This document shows positions 57,191 through 64,000 of a DNA stretch of 64,000 bases, one piece after another. The notes under the pieces are model-generated. The model did no database searches. It saw only the letters and a list, made by a program, of their open reading frames with translations, and was not told where the DNA came from. How positions within the stretch are numbered: the stretch's first letter is position 1; each line of letters starts with the position of its first letter. The stretch is from NCBI RefSeq assembly GCF_035918155.1, contig NZ_CP109327.1, forward strand, positions 1,736,001 to 1,800,000, written 5' to 3'. The position numbers and the translations under genes are program-made. The DNA comes from Streptomyces sp. NBC_01591 (GTDB taxonomy: Bacteria; Actinomycetota; Actinomycetes; Streptomycetales; Streptomycetaceae).

Positions 57191-57262
57191 GCGCGATTAG
57201 CTCAGCGGGAGAGCGCTTCCCTGACACGGAAGAGGTCACTGGTTCAATCCCAGTATCGCGCA
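57191..57262 (+). tRNA. tRNA-Val(GAC), copy 3
   Basis: 72 bases, same as copy 2. The terminator begins six bases later. Confidence 0.97.
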
Positions 57263-57267
57263 CCAGC

Positions 57268-57301
57268 CGAAGCCCCGGTCGTTCCGACGACCGGGGCTTC
57301 G
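57268..57301 (+). terminator. terminator of the tRNA cluster
   Basis: Perfect 15-base stem (57268-57282 and 57287-57301) with a four-base loop, followed by TCGTTT. Confidence 0.9.
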
Positions 57302-57390
57302 TCGTTTCCGGCGTACGGGCGCCGACGCACTGCGGGCCCGGACGGAACGCGTCCGGGCCCGCGGTCAGGCGCTCATCGGTGGCAGCCCGT

Positions 57391-57675
57391 TCAGGACGAG
57401 AAGAGCATGCGGCCGAAGCTCTTGTGCCGGTAGTGACCGCCGTGGCCACCCTGGTGCTGCGGGGCACCCCAGGCGGGCGCCTGGGCGGCCGGGTAGGCCT
57501 GCTGCGGGGCCGGCGGCGCGGGCGGGGCCTGCTGCGACCACTGCGCCTCGATGCGGGTGAGGGACTCCAGCTCGCCGTAGTCGAGGAAGATTCCCCGGCA
57601 GCCGCTGCACTGCTCGATCTGTATGCCGTTGCGGTTGTACGTGTGCATCTGTGCGTGGCACTTGGGACACTGCAT
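57391..57675 (-). CDS. TFIIB-type zinc-ribbon protein
   Basis: A 94-residue protein starting MQCPKCHAQMHTYNRNGIQI. Four cysteines in CPKC and CSGCRGIFLDYGELE form the zf-TFIIB pattern. The C-terminus is low-complexity, rich in Pro, Gln, Gly and His. Function unknown. An in-frame GTG at 57687 adds MSRT. A GAGGAG lies 11 bases before the ATG at 57675. Confidence 0.85.
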   Translation of the reverse strand: MQCPKCHAQMHTYNRNGIQIEQCSGCRGIFLDYGELESLTRIEAQWSQQAPPAPPAPQQAYPAAQAPAWGAPQHQGGHGGHYRHKSFGRMLFSS

Positions 57676-57743
57676 GGTTCGGCTCACTCCTCGCCGTCGG
57701 GTCGCCGTCGCCGGAATGCATGCCCGTCGACGGTCGGTTCAGC

Positions 57744-58703
57744 CTACGACGAGTGTTCGGCGCCCAACTCGGGTGGGAGGGATGCAATTCGGGCACAGGC
57801 GTCGATCATCGCCTGTTCCACCTCATCCGGAGTCCGGTCTTCCGCCGCGGACTTGGCGATCGCCAGCGCGGCTACCTGGATGGTCAGGGCGCGGGCCGGG
57901 ACATCCAGTTCGGGCCAGGGATCGCCCTCGGCGCGCACGGCGGGACCGCCCGCCGCGCGGTAGGCGTCGAGGAAGCGGAGCCAGACCTCGGGGGGCAGGA
58001 TCCCGGCCGCGTACCAGGCGGCGGGGCGGGCGAGGTCCCAGGCCGGGTCGCCGAGGCCGGCGTCGTCGACGTCGATGAGCAGCCAGGGTCCGTGCGGTGC
58101 CGGGTGGCGGACGAGTTGGCCGAGGTGCAGATCGCCGTGGCAGAGGAAGTGCGAACGGTGCGGGGGTGCGGCGGCCTCGTCACGGGCCCAGGCCGGCAGG
58201 CGGTGCCAGGCTTCGAGTACGGGGACGGTGGCCGGGTCGCCCGGCCGGGCGGCGTGCATCCGGGCAACGGCGAGCGCGGCCTTCGCGGGGCCCCGCATGG
58301 GCGGGAGCGCGAGGGAGTGGGGGGCCGGGGTGCGGTGCAGCCCGGCCAGCAGAACGGCGGCCTCTTCCCAGGGGGCGGCGTCGGGGTCGCCGGGGTCTAC
58401 GGGCCGGCCGTGGGGCCAGAGGGTGACGGGGCGGTCGCAGAGGGTGGCGGGACAGGGTTTCAGCGGGGCGAGCAGGATGCCGGTGAGGTGCGGGTCGTTC
58501 GCGAGGGTCAGGCGGCTGAGCAGGCCAGGGGTGTCCGTGCCGGGGGCGTGGGCCTTGGCGACGACGGCCCCGCTGCGGACCACCGTGCCGTCCGCCCGGT
58601 CCGCGAGCACCGTCGGGGGCGGACAGGCGCAGGGGTCCTCGGGGTGTTCATGGGCGGCCCGGTGGGCGAGATCGCCCAGCGCGCTTACGACTGCGGTGGT
58701 CAC
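57744..58703 (-). CDS. APH-family phosphotransferase
   Basis: A 319-residue kinase of the aminoglycoside phosphotransferase fold. The catalytic loop is FLCHGDLHLGQLVRH and the metal motif is LLIDVDDAGLGDPAWDLA. The N-terminal nucleotide part is short and Ala/Pro-rich. The substrate is not predictable; the family includes many housekeeping kinases, so resistance should not be assumed. GTG at 58703 has GGGGGA five bases upstream. A longer frame upstream is a shadow. Confidence 0.85.
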   Translation of the reverse strand: MTTAVVSALGDLAHRAAHEHPEDPCACPPPTVLADRADGTVVRSGAVVAKAHAPGTDTPGLLSRLTLANDPHLTGILLAPLKPCPATLCDRPVTLWPHGRPVDPGDPDAAPWEEAAVLLAGLHRTPAPHSLALPPMRGPAKAALAVARMHAARPGDPATVPVLEAWHRLPAWARDEAAAPPHRSHFLCHGDLHLGQLVRHPAPHGPWLLIDVDDAGLGDPAWDLARPAAWYAAGILPPEVWLRFLDAYRAAGGPAVRAEGDPWPELDVPARALTIQVAALAIAKSAAEDRTPDEVEQAMIDACARIASLPPELGAEHSS

Positions 58704-58833
58704 GGTCTCCCCCGGTGGCGAACAGGTGCGGCGGCCCGATCCGCACCGGGCCCGCCGATGAGCGTACGCGCGCCGGGAAGAGTCGCGGACGGCGAGATCG
58801 TCACTGCGCCGCGAAGGACCCCGGAAAGCGCGA

Positions 58834-58863
58834 TGTCCGGTCAGCTCCCCAGCTGACCGGACA
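58834..58863. terminator. terminator of the small membrane gene
   Basis: TGTCCGGTCAGCT (58834-58846) pairs perfectly with AGCTGACCGGACA (58851-58863); loop CCCC. It follows the gene at 58952 on the minus strand by 88 bases. Confidence 0.8.
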
Positions 58864-58951
58864 AACGCTGCCGTCCGCCGCACCCCCGTCCCCACGGGGT
58901 TGTTGGCCGGATGTCCCGGTCCGGACCGCTCTTCCGGACCCGGGGCGCCGC

Positions 58952-59158
58952 TCAGCGCCCCAGCATCATGCCCACGGACGACGCCTGTGTGACCACTGCT
59001 TCCCAGCCGCCGAAGACGACTACGAGCAGGGCCGCCAGAGGAAGAACCATTGCTGTCGCCACGAGTGGGTGGCGCCTGCCGGACGACGGGCGGCCGCCGA
59101 ACGAGGCATGGCCCCTGCGTCCCGTGCGGATCGTGGTCCGCGTTGCCGTGTCCGCCAT
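58952..59158 (-). CDS. small membrane protein, 68 residues
   Basis: Starts MADTATRTTIRTGRRGHASF. The N-terminus is basic and cytoplasmic, then one membrane helix HPLVATAMVLPLAALLVVVF, and a short tail (GWEAVVTQASSVGMMLGR). AGGAGAGGA three bases before the ATG is an excellent ribosome binding site. The length, helix and site make it a credible small gene; its role is unknown. Confidence 0.75.
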   Translation of the reverse strand: MADTATRTTIRTGRRGHASFGGRPSSGRRHPLVATAMVLPLAALLVVVFGGWEAVVTQASSVGMMLGR

Positions 59159-59775
59159 GGTTCCTCTCCTGACTCGAATTGGGGCGGCGGGCGTGTGACC
59201 TCGGGGGACGAGTTTTGCGCCCGCCGCTTGACTTCAACATTAGGGATGCGCGGGGCGGGGGTCGTCATGCCCGCGTACCGATTGCCGGGCCTCCCGAAGG
59301 ATGAGCCCCGGGCCGTCGGCGTACTCCCCTGGGTGGAGACCGGGCGCGTGATCCCGGGGACATCCCGGAGGGGGTGGCCGCGTGGGCAGCTGACTTCGCG
59401 CGGCGCCGGGGTCGTCGGAGTGCGCGGCCCACCGGTGCGCCCGGCCGCGGCCACCGTGACTTCACTCACCCTTCCCTCCCCCGGTTCCCGGCAGTCGGCC
59501 CCGGTGTGCCGACGGGGGCCGCGGGTGCCCGTCCGGGCCGGAGTCCGCACCCGCACGGCCGGATGCCGGGTGCGGCCCCAACCCCCCGTCGCCACAACCG
59601 CCTTGGGGTCCGGACCCGTCCGGCACGGGACCCGCCCCGGCCTCATGACCCGTCATGGAGCGCGCCGCGCACCGACAATCGATCGACCGGTGAGGGCGCG
59701 GCCTCTGAGCACCCCGGGCGCCGGGTACGTAAGCTGTGCCTCGTCAGGCGGACCAGGCAGCGGGGATGGGCAGAC
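59159..59775. other. 617-bp divergent intergenic region, no gene seen
   Basis: Lies between the small membrane gene and the Ser/Thr kinase. Several long frames cross it on both strands, but all are high-GC shadows without conserved content or ribosome binding sites. TTGACT at about 59229 and a TAAGCT box at about 59733 could be promoter parts, but no convincing pair is spaced correctly. The long upstream region suggests regulation or a lost gene. Confidence 0.5.
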
Positions 59776-61110
59776 ATGGCGATGATGCGGCTCCGGCGCG
59801 AGGACCCGCGTGTCGTCGGCTCGTTCAGGCTGCACCGGCGGCTCGGGGCGGGCGGCATGGGGGTCGTCTACCTGGGTTCGGACCGGCGGGGCCAGCGGGT
59901 GGCGCTGAAGGTGATCCGCCCGGACCTGGCGGAGGACCAGGAGTTCCGCTCCCGCTTCGCGCGCGAGGTGTCCGCCGCGCGGCGGATCCGCGGCGGCTGC
60001 ACGGCGCGTCTGGTCGCCGCCGATCTGGAGGCGGACCGTCCGTGGTTCGCCACGCAGTATGTTCCCGGACCCTCGCTGCACGACAAGGTGGCCGGGGAGG
60101 GTCCGCTGTCGGCGGCCGAGGTGGCCTCGATCGGGGCCGCGCTCTCCGAGGGCCTGGTCGCGGTGCACGAGGCCGGTGTCGTCCACCGTGACCTGAAGCC
60201 GTCGAACATCCTTCTCTCCCCCAAGGGCCCCCGGATCATCGACTTCGGGATCGCCTGGGCGACCGGGGCCTCCACCCTCACCCATGTCGGTACGGCGGTG
60301 GGCTCGCCGGGATTCCTCGCACCCGAGCAGGTGCGCGGCGCGGCCGTGACGCCCGCGACCGATGTGTTCTCGCTCGGTGCCACGCTCGCGTACGCGGCCA
60401 TGGCCGACTCGCCCTTCGGGCACGGCAGTTCCGAGGTGATGCTGTACCGCGTGGTGCACGAGGAGCCTCAGTTGCACGACGTGCACGACGCGCTTGCACC
60501 GCTGGTGAGCGCCTGCCTGGCGAAGGATCCCGAGGACCGACCGAGCACGCTCCAACTCTCCATGCGGCTCAAGGAGATCGCGGCGCGGGAGGCACAGGGG
60601 CTGCACGAGAGCCGGCCGCCCGTGCAGCGCTCGGCACAGGAGCTGGACCGGCCGACCGGTCGTCTCGGCGGCCCGTACACCGAGCAGCAGACGCGGCGTG
60701 CGGCTCCTCCCGCGCCCCGTCAGCAGAAGCAGAAGCAACCGCACGGCAGCAGGCCGTCCACGTCGTCGCGGGCCGGGTCGCCCCGGACCGGTGGTTCGCG
60801 CCCCCAGCAGCATCAGCCGCCGCGCAACACCACCCGCTCCGGCAAGCGACCGCAGGGTACGAACGGGACGAACGGCCGGCCGGGTACGCGGCCCGGGGCC
60901 CGTACGACTTCGTCGGGGCTGCGGCCCGCCAATCCGCGGCTGCTGCGGCAGCGGCTCGTCGTCTTCGTCGTGGTGACGCTGCTGGTGGCGCTCGGCATCG
61001 CGGCGGCCCAGGGCTGCCAGGGGCCTTCCCGCGGTCTGGGTACGGATCCGGGCCGCAGCCAGACGCAGACCCAGAACGAGACCCCGTCCCAGGGCCGGCA
61101 GCTCCAGTAG
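59776..61110 (+). CDS. membrane-anchored Ser/Thr protein kinase
   Basis: PknB-type Hanks kinase, 444 residues. Glycine loop GAGGMGVVY near residue 24, catalytic lysine K45 (VALKVI), HRDLKPSN at 137-144, DFG at 156-158 (IIDFGIAW). A Ser/Pro/Gln/Arg-rich linker (about 275-385) precedes one membrane helix at about 393-411. A short extracytoplasmic tail of 33 residues has no PASTA domain. The signals it senses cannot be told. ATG at 59776 follows GGGGATGGG. It converges on the SpoU methyltransferase gene with a four-base gap. Confidence 0.92.
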   Translation: MAMMRLRREDPRVVGSFRLHRRLGAGGMGVVYLGSDRRGQRVALKVIRPDLAEDQEFRSRFAREVSAARRIRGGCTARLVAADLEADRPWFATQYVPGPSLHDKVAGEGPLSAAEVASIGAALSEGLVAVHEAGVVHRDLKPSNILLSPKGPRIIDFGIAWATGASTLTHVGTAVGSPGFLAPEQVRGAAVTPATDVFSLGATLAYAAMADSPFGHGSSEVMLYRVVHEEPQLHDVHDALAPLVSACLAKDPEDRPSTLQLSMRLKEIAAREAQGLHESRPPVQRSAQELDRPTGRLGGPYTEQQTRRAAPPAPRQQKQKQPHGSRPSTSSRAGSPRTGGSRPQQHQPPRNTTRSGKRPQGTNGTNGRPGTRPGARTTSSGLRPANPRLLRQRLVVFVVVTLLVALGIAAAQGCQGPSRGLGTDPGRSQTQTQNETPSQGRQLQ

Positions 61111-61114
61111 CCGG

Positions 61115-61933
61115 TCAGTTCTGCGGGCGTCCCGATGCCACCGCGTAGAACGCGACCGCCGCGGCCGCTCCCACGTTGAGCGAGTCGACGCCGTGCGCCA
61201 TCGGGATGCGTACCCATTCGTCGGCGGCGACCAGGGCCCGGGTGGACAGCCCGTCGCCTTCGGCGCCCAGCATCAGCGCCACCCTGTCCATCCGGTGCGG
61301 TGCCGCCTCGTCGATGCTGCCGGCCTTTTCGTCCGGGGTCAGCGCGAGAAGCCTGAAGCCCGCTTCCCGTACGGTCTCCAGGTCCTTGGGCCAGGTGCCG
61401 AGACGGGCGTAGGGGACGGAGAAGACCGCGCCCATCGAGACCTTGACGGAGCGCCGGTAGAGCGGGTCGGCGCAGTCCGGGGAGAGCAGCACGGCGTCCA
61501 TGCCGAGGGCGGCGGCGCTGCGGAAGATCGCCCCGATGTTGGTGTGGTCGTTGACGGCCTCCATGACGACCACCCTGCGGGCCGTCGTCAGCAGTTCCTC
61601 GGCCGTCGGCAGCGGCTTGCGCTGCATCGAGGCGAGGGCGCCGCGGTGGACGTGGTAGCCGGTGACGCGCTCGGCGAGCTCGGGGCTGACCGCGTACACC
61701 GGGGCCGGGACCTCGTCGATGACGTCCCGCATCAGGTCGACCCACTTCGCCGAGAGCAGCATCGACCGCATCTCGTACCCGGCTTGCCTGGCACGTCTGA
61801 TGACCTTCTCGCCCTCGGCGATGAAGAGGCCCTCGGCGGGCTCCCGCCTGCGCCGGAGTTCGACATCGGTCAGTCCGGTGTAGTCGCGCAGTCGGGGGTC
61901 GTCGGGGTCGTCGACGGTGATGAGATCAGCCAC
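61115..61933 (-). CDS. SpoU/TrmH-family RNA methyltransferase
   Basis: A 272-residue 2'-O-methyltransferase-family protein with a knot fold. Motif 1: NDHTNIGAIFRSAAALG; motif 2: VALMLGAEGDGLS; motif 3: IPMAHGVDSLNVGAAAAVAF. The N-terminal substrate-binding part includes FIAEGEKVIRRARQAG. The target (tRNA or rRNA) is uncertain. GTG at 61933 gives VADLITVDDPDDP; an upstream frame start is less likely. Confidence 0.9.
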   Translation of the reverse strand: MADLITVDDPDDPRLRDYTGLTDVELRRRREPAEGLFIAEGEKVIRRARQAGYEMRSMLLSAKWVDLMRDVIDEVPAPVYAVSPELAERVTGYHVHRGALASMQRKPLPTAEELLTTARRVVVMEAVNDHTNIGAIFRSAAALGMDAVLLSPDCADPLYRRSVKVSMGAVFSVPYARLGTWPKDLETVREAGFRLLALTPDEKAGSIDEAAPHRMDRVALMLGAEGDGLSTRALVAADEWVRIPMAHGVDSLNVGAAAAVAFYAVASGRPQN

Positions 61934-62034
61934 GGGTTCGATACTGCCTTGTCCGGTGTGTGGTGCCAACGGCTCGGGAGAAGATCCGTTACCGCTGGTT
62001 ACTCGGCGGGGGTGCGGGGCGGCGTCCTGGCCGG

Positions 62035-63291
62035 CTAGTCGGCGGGGAGCGGTGCGGCGCCCGTGCCGACCGCGACGACGTCGCCGATGACGATGACCGC
62101 GGGGGGACGTACGTCCTCGGCGGCGGCCCGTTCGGCGACGGTCGCCAGGGTCGCGTCGACGCGGCGCTGGGATGCCGTGGTGCCTTCCTGGACCAGGGCG
62201 ACCGGAGTGTCGGGGGACTTGCCGTGGGCGACGAGGGCCTTGGCGATGGCGCCGATCTTGTCGACGGCCATCAGCAGCACGAGGGTGCCGCGCAGCCGGG
62301 CGAGCGCCGCCCAGTCGACCAGCGAGCGCTCGTCGTCGGGGGCGACATGACCGCTGACGACGGTGAACTCATGGGCGACCCCGCGGTGGGTGACGGGGAT
62401 TCCGGCCGCGCCCGGTACGGAGATCGAGCTGGAGATGCCGGGGACGACGGTGCACGGGATACCTTCGGCGGCGAGCGCCTGCGCCTCCTCCATGCCCCGG
62501 CCGAAGACGAACGGGTCGCCGCCCTTGAGCCGTACGACGGCCTTGCCCGCCTTGGCGTGCTCGATGAGCGCCTGGTTGATCGCCTCCTGCGCCATGAAGC
62601 GGCCGTACGGGATCTTCGCCGCGTCGATCACCTCGACGTGCGGCGGCAGTTCGTCGAGCAGGTCGCGCGGGCCGAGCCGGTCGGCGATGACCACGTCGGC
62701 CTCGGCGAGGAGGCGACGGCCGCGCACGGTGATCAGGTCGGGGTCGCCGGGACCGCCGCCGACCAGGGAGACACCGGGGGTGGGCCGGGTGCGGTGGTGC
62801 GGGGCGGCGAGCGTGCCGTCGCGCAGTCCCTCGACGATGGCGTCGCGGACGGCGGCGGAGTGGCGCGGGTCGCGGCCCTGGGCGTCGGTGGAGAGGACGG
62901 CGACGGTCACGCCCTCGCTGCGGCCGGTGGCCGGGGTCCAGGCGGTGGCCACGTCGGCGTTGTCGCTGCGCACGCACCAGGTACGGGTGCGCTCGGCCTC
63001 GGCGGACGCGGCGTCGTTCGCGGCGTCGTCGTCGGAGGCGATGAGCGCGTACCAGGTGTCGGCCAGGTCCCCGTCCTCGTACCGGCGGCGCTCCCAGCGG
63101 ATCTCACCGGCGTCGGCCATCGCCTCGACGGACGGGGTCGCGGACGGCGATACGAGGGTGATGTCGGCGCCTGCGGCGATGAGCGCGGGGAGGCGGCGCT
63201 GCGCGACCTGGCCGCCGCCTACGACGACGACGCGGCGCCCGCTCAGGCGCAGTCCGACGGGGTACGCGGGGTGATCGGCGTGCTCGGCCAT
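62035..63291 (-). CDS. siroheme synthase (CysG-type fusion)
   Basis: Converts uroporphyrinogen III toward siroheme. The N-terminal half (about residues 1-150) is the dehydrogenase/ferrochelatase part (VVVVGGGQVAQRRLPALI, ASDDDAANDAAS). The C-terminal half is uroporphyrinogen-III methyltransferase (SLVGGGPGDPDLITVRGRRL, VRLKGGDPFVFGRGMEEAQ). This fused layout is common in actinobacteria. The product feeds sulfite/nitrite reductase and the corrin pathway. 418 residues, complete. cobT lies upstream on the same strand, suggesting a corrin/siroheme cluster at the window end. Confidence 0.93.
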   Translation of the reverse strand: MAEHADHPAYPVGLRLSGRRVVVVGGGQVAQRRLPALIAAGADITLVSPSATPSVEAMADAGEIRWERRRYEDGDLADTWYALIASDDDAANDAASAEAERTRTWCVRSDNADVATAWTPATGRSEGVTVAVLSTDAQGRDPRHSAAVRDAIVEGLRDGTLAAPHHRTRPTPGVSLVGGGPGDPDLITVRGRRLLAEADVVIADRLGPRDLLDELPPHVEVIDAAKIPYGRFMAQEAINQALIEHAKAGKAVVRLKGGDPFVFGRGMEEAQALAAEGIPCTVVPGISSSISVPGAAGIPVTHRGVAHEFTVVSGHVAPDDERSLVDWAALARLRGTLVLLMAVDKIGAIAKALVAHGKSPDTPVALVQEGTTASQRRVDATLATVAERAAAEDVRPPAVIVIGDVVAVGTGAAPLPAD

Positions 63292-63415
63292 GGCGGTGCG
63301 GACTCCTCGTGCAATGCGGGTGCGGGCCGCTGCGGCGGTGGAGCGGCTGTGACGTGCGGTTTTGTGGGGCGTGGGTCCACGATACGGGGTGCGCCGGGGG
63401 TGTGGCGGGCTGCGG

Positions 63416-63475
63416 TTTTCAAGCCCCTTTGGCGATTGAGGAGCGGGGGTCCGGGGGCAGGGCCCCCGAATCCCG
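63416..63475. repeat. dispersed Streptomyces intergenic repeat
   Basis: The stretch beginning TTCAAGCCCCTTTGGCGATT and ending with the hairpin GGGGGC-AGG-GCCCCC (63453-63467) matches a short GC-rich element common at gene ends in Streptomyces chromosomes (from memory). It lies between cobT and the siroheme synthase gene and may act as the cobT terminator. Confidence 0.6.
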
Positions 63476-63484
63476 GGCTCCGGC

Positions 63485-64000
63485 CTACTTCTCCGTCACG
63501 CCTGCCGAGTCGAACGTCGCGACCTCGTGCATCGCGCGCGCCGCGCTCTGCACGATCGGGAGCGCCAGCAGCGCCCCGGTGCCTTCGCCGAGGCGGAGGT
63601 CGAGGTCGACCAGCGGGCGCAGGCCCAGCTTGTTGAGCGCGGCGACATGGCCGGGCTCGGCGCTGCGGTGGCCCGCGATGCAGGCGGCGAGGGCCTCGGG
63701 GGCGATCGCCCGGGCGACCAGGGCCGCGGCACCCGCGCTGACGCCGTCCAGGATGACCGGCGTACGGAGCGAGGCGCCGCCCAGCAGGAAGCCCGCCATC
63801 GCGGCGTGCTCCAGGCCGCCGACCGCGGCGAGTACACCGATCGGGTCGGCCGGGTCGGGCTGGTGGAGTTCGAGGGCCCGGCGGACCACGTCCACCTTGC
63901 GGGCGTGCATCTCGTCGTTGATGCCGGTGCCGCGACCGGTCACCTCGGCCGGGTCCATGCCCGTGTACACGCAGATCAACGCGGCCGACGCCGTGGTGTT
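63485..64000 (-). CDS. cobT: nicotinate-nucleotide-dimethylbenzimidazole phosphoribosyltransferase, 5' end missing
   Basis: Makes alpha-ribazole phosphate for the lower ligand of cobalamin. The gene runs off the window end; about 171 codons of the C-terminal half are present. The frame at the edge reads NTTASAALICVYTGMDPAEV. Landmarks: GTGINDEMHARKVDVVRRAL, PVILDGVSAGAAALVARAI and the catalytic Glu in LDLRLGEGTGALLALPIV. The start lies beyond 64000. Confidence 0.95.
   Translation of the reverse strand, partial: NTTASAALICVYTGMDPAEVTGRGTGINDEMHARKVDVVRRALELHQPDPADPIGVLAAVGGLEHAAMAGFLLGGASLRTPVILDGVSAGAAALVARAIAPEALAACIAGHRSAEPGHVAALNKLGLRPLVDLDLRLGEGTGALLALPIVQSAARAMHEVATFDSAGVTEK

Noticed and set aside
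57005..57262. Possible CRISPR-like or direct repeat array
   Set aside because: The regular repeats are three complete tRNA-Val genes that fold as cloverleaves.
57744..58703. Antibiotic resistance gene (APH family)
   Set aside because: The kinase fold is clear, but the family is broad and there is no mobile element or resistance context, so resistance is not claimed.

Overview
The window is high-GC actinobacterial chromosome, almost certainly from a Streptomyces. The evidence is third-position GC bias, many GTG and TTG starts, a complete SsgB sporulation protein, a phosphatidylinositol-mannoside operon, ALF-repeat and PGPGW proteins, and an iron box of the DmdR type. From memory, the gene order matches the conserved core region around S. 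coelicolor SCO1498 to SCO1555. No phage, transposase, CRISPR array, rRNA or secondary-metabolite cluster is visible. This is conserved core chromosome with a few decayed or lineage-specific spots.

Region 1 (158-6783, leftward): aroE, mltG, ruvX, alaS and two small membrane-associated genes (DUF6167, DUF948), tightly packed and often overlapping. Region 2 (6944-13861): a STAND-type ATPase with no visible DNA-binding domain converges on rpsD. A near-perfect iron box sits between rpsD and a divergent DUF2470 gene. rarA and a VKOR-family gene follow, then the wreck of an ABC transporter made of half an ATPase joined to the tail of a permease. Region 3 (13870-19160): hisS and a metallo-beta-lactamase-fold hydrolase leftward; a membrane-anchored cyclophilin, a DUF349 coiled-coil protein and a secreted ALF-repeat protein rightward.

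Region 4 (19169-34459) is a long leftward run of housekeeping genes: rel, apt, secF-secD-yajC (protein export), ruvB-ruvA-ruvC (Holliday junctions), a YebC/PmpR protein, pdxT-pdxS (PLP synthesis), a LemA-like protein, and pimA, the PIM acyltransferase and pgsA (PIM lipid synthesis, coupled by GTGA overlaps). Region 5 (34726-45045): an EF-G paralogue with an altered G4 motif, a large membrane protein, a HIT hydrolase, a potassium channel, thrS, and an unexplained pair (a 421-aa protein plus a DUF4365 nuclease-like protein) divergent from a DEDD exonuclease.

Region 6 (45123-50134): two identical tRNA-Val(CAC) genes bracket a SRPBCC protein and a very large membrane protein; then a PGPGW protein and ssgB. 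Region 7 (50370-57301): a CGNR regulator, a 58-aa membrane protein, a LacI-family regulator with a clear promoter and operator-like palindrome, a DsbA-like protein, a two-domain GNAT, pabC-pabB (folate), and a five-gene tRNA cluster (Gly, Cys, three Val-GAC). Region 8 (57391-64000): a zinc-ribbon protein, an APH-fold phosphotransferase, a small membrane protein, a Ser/Thr kinase, a SpoU-type methyltransferase, a fused siroheme synthase, and cobT cut by the window end.

Nothing here is an obviously new multi-gene system. The best leads are the DUF4365 pair with the exonuclease, the iron box beside rpsD, the LacI operator, the DUF349 leader structure, the EF-G paralogue and the ABC-transporter scar. 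Starts were chosen from family-typical N-termini, ribosome binding sites and overlaps, so several differ from the longest open frame. Homology statements are from memory of the families; no searches were run.
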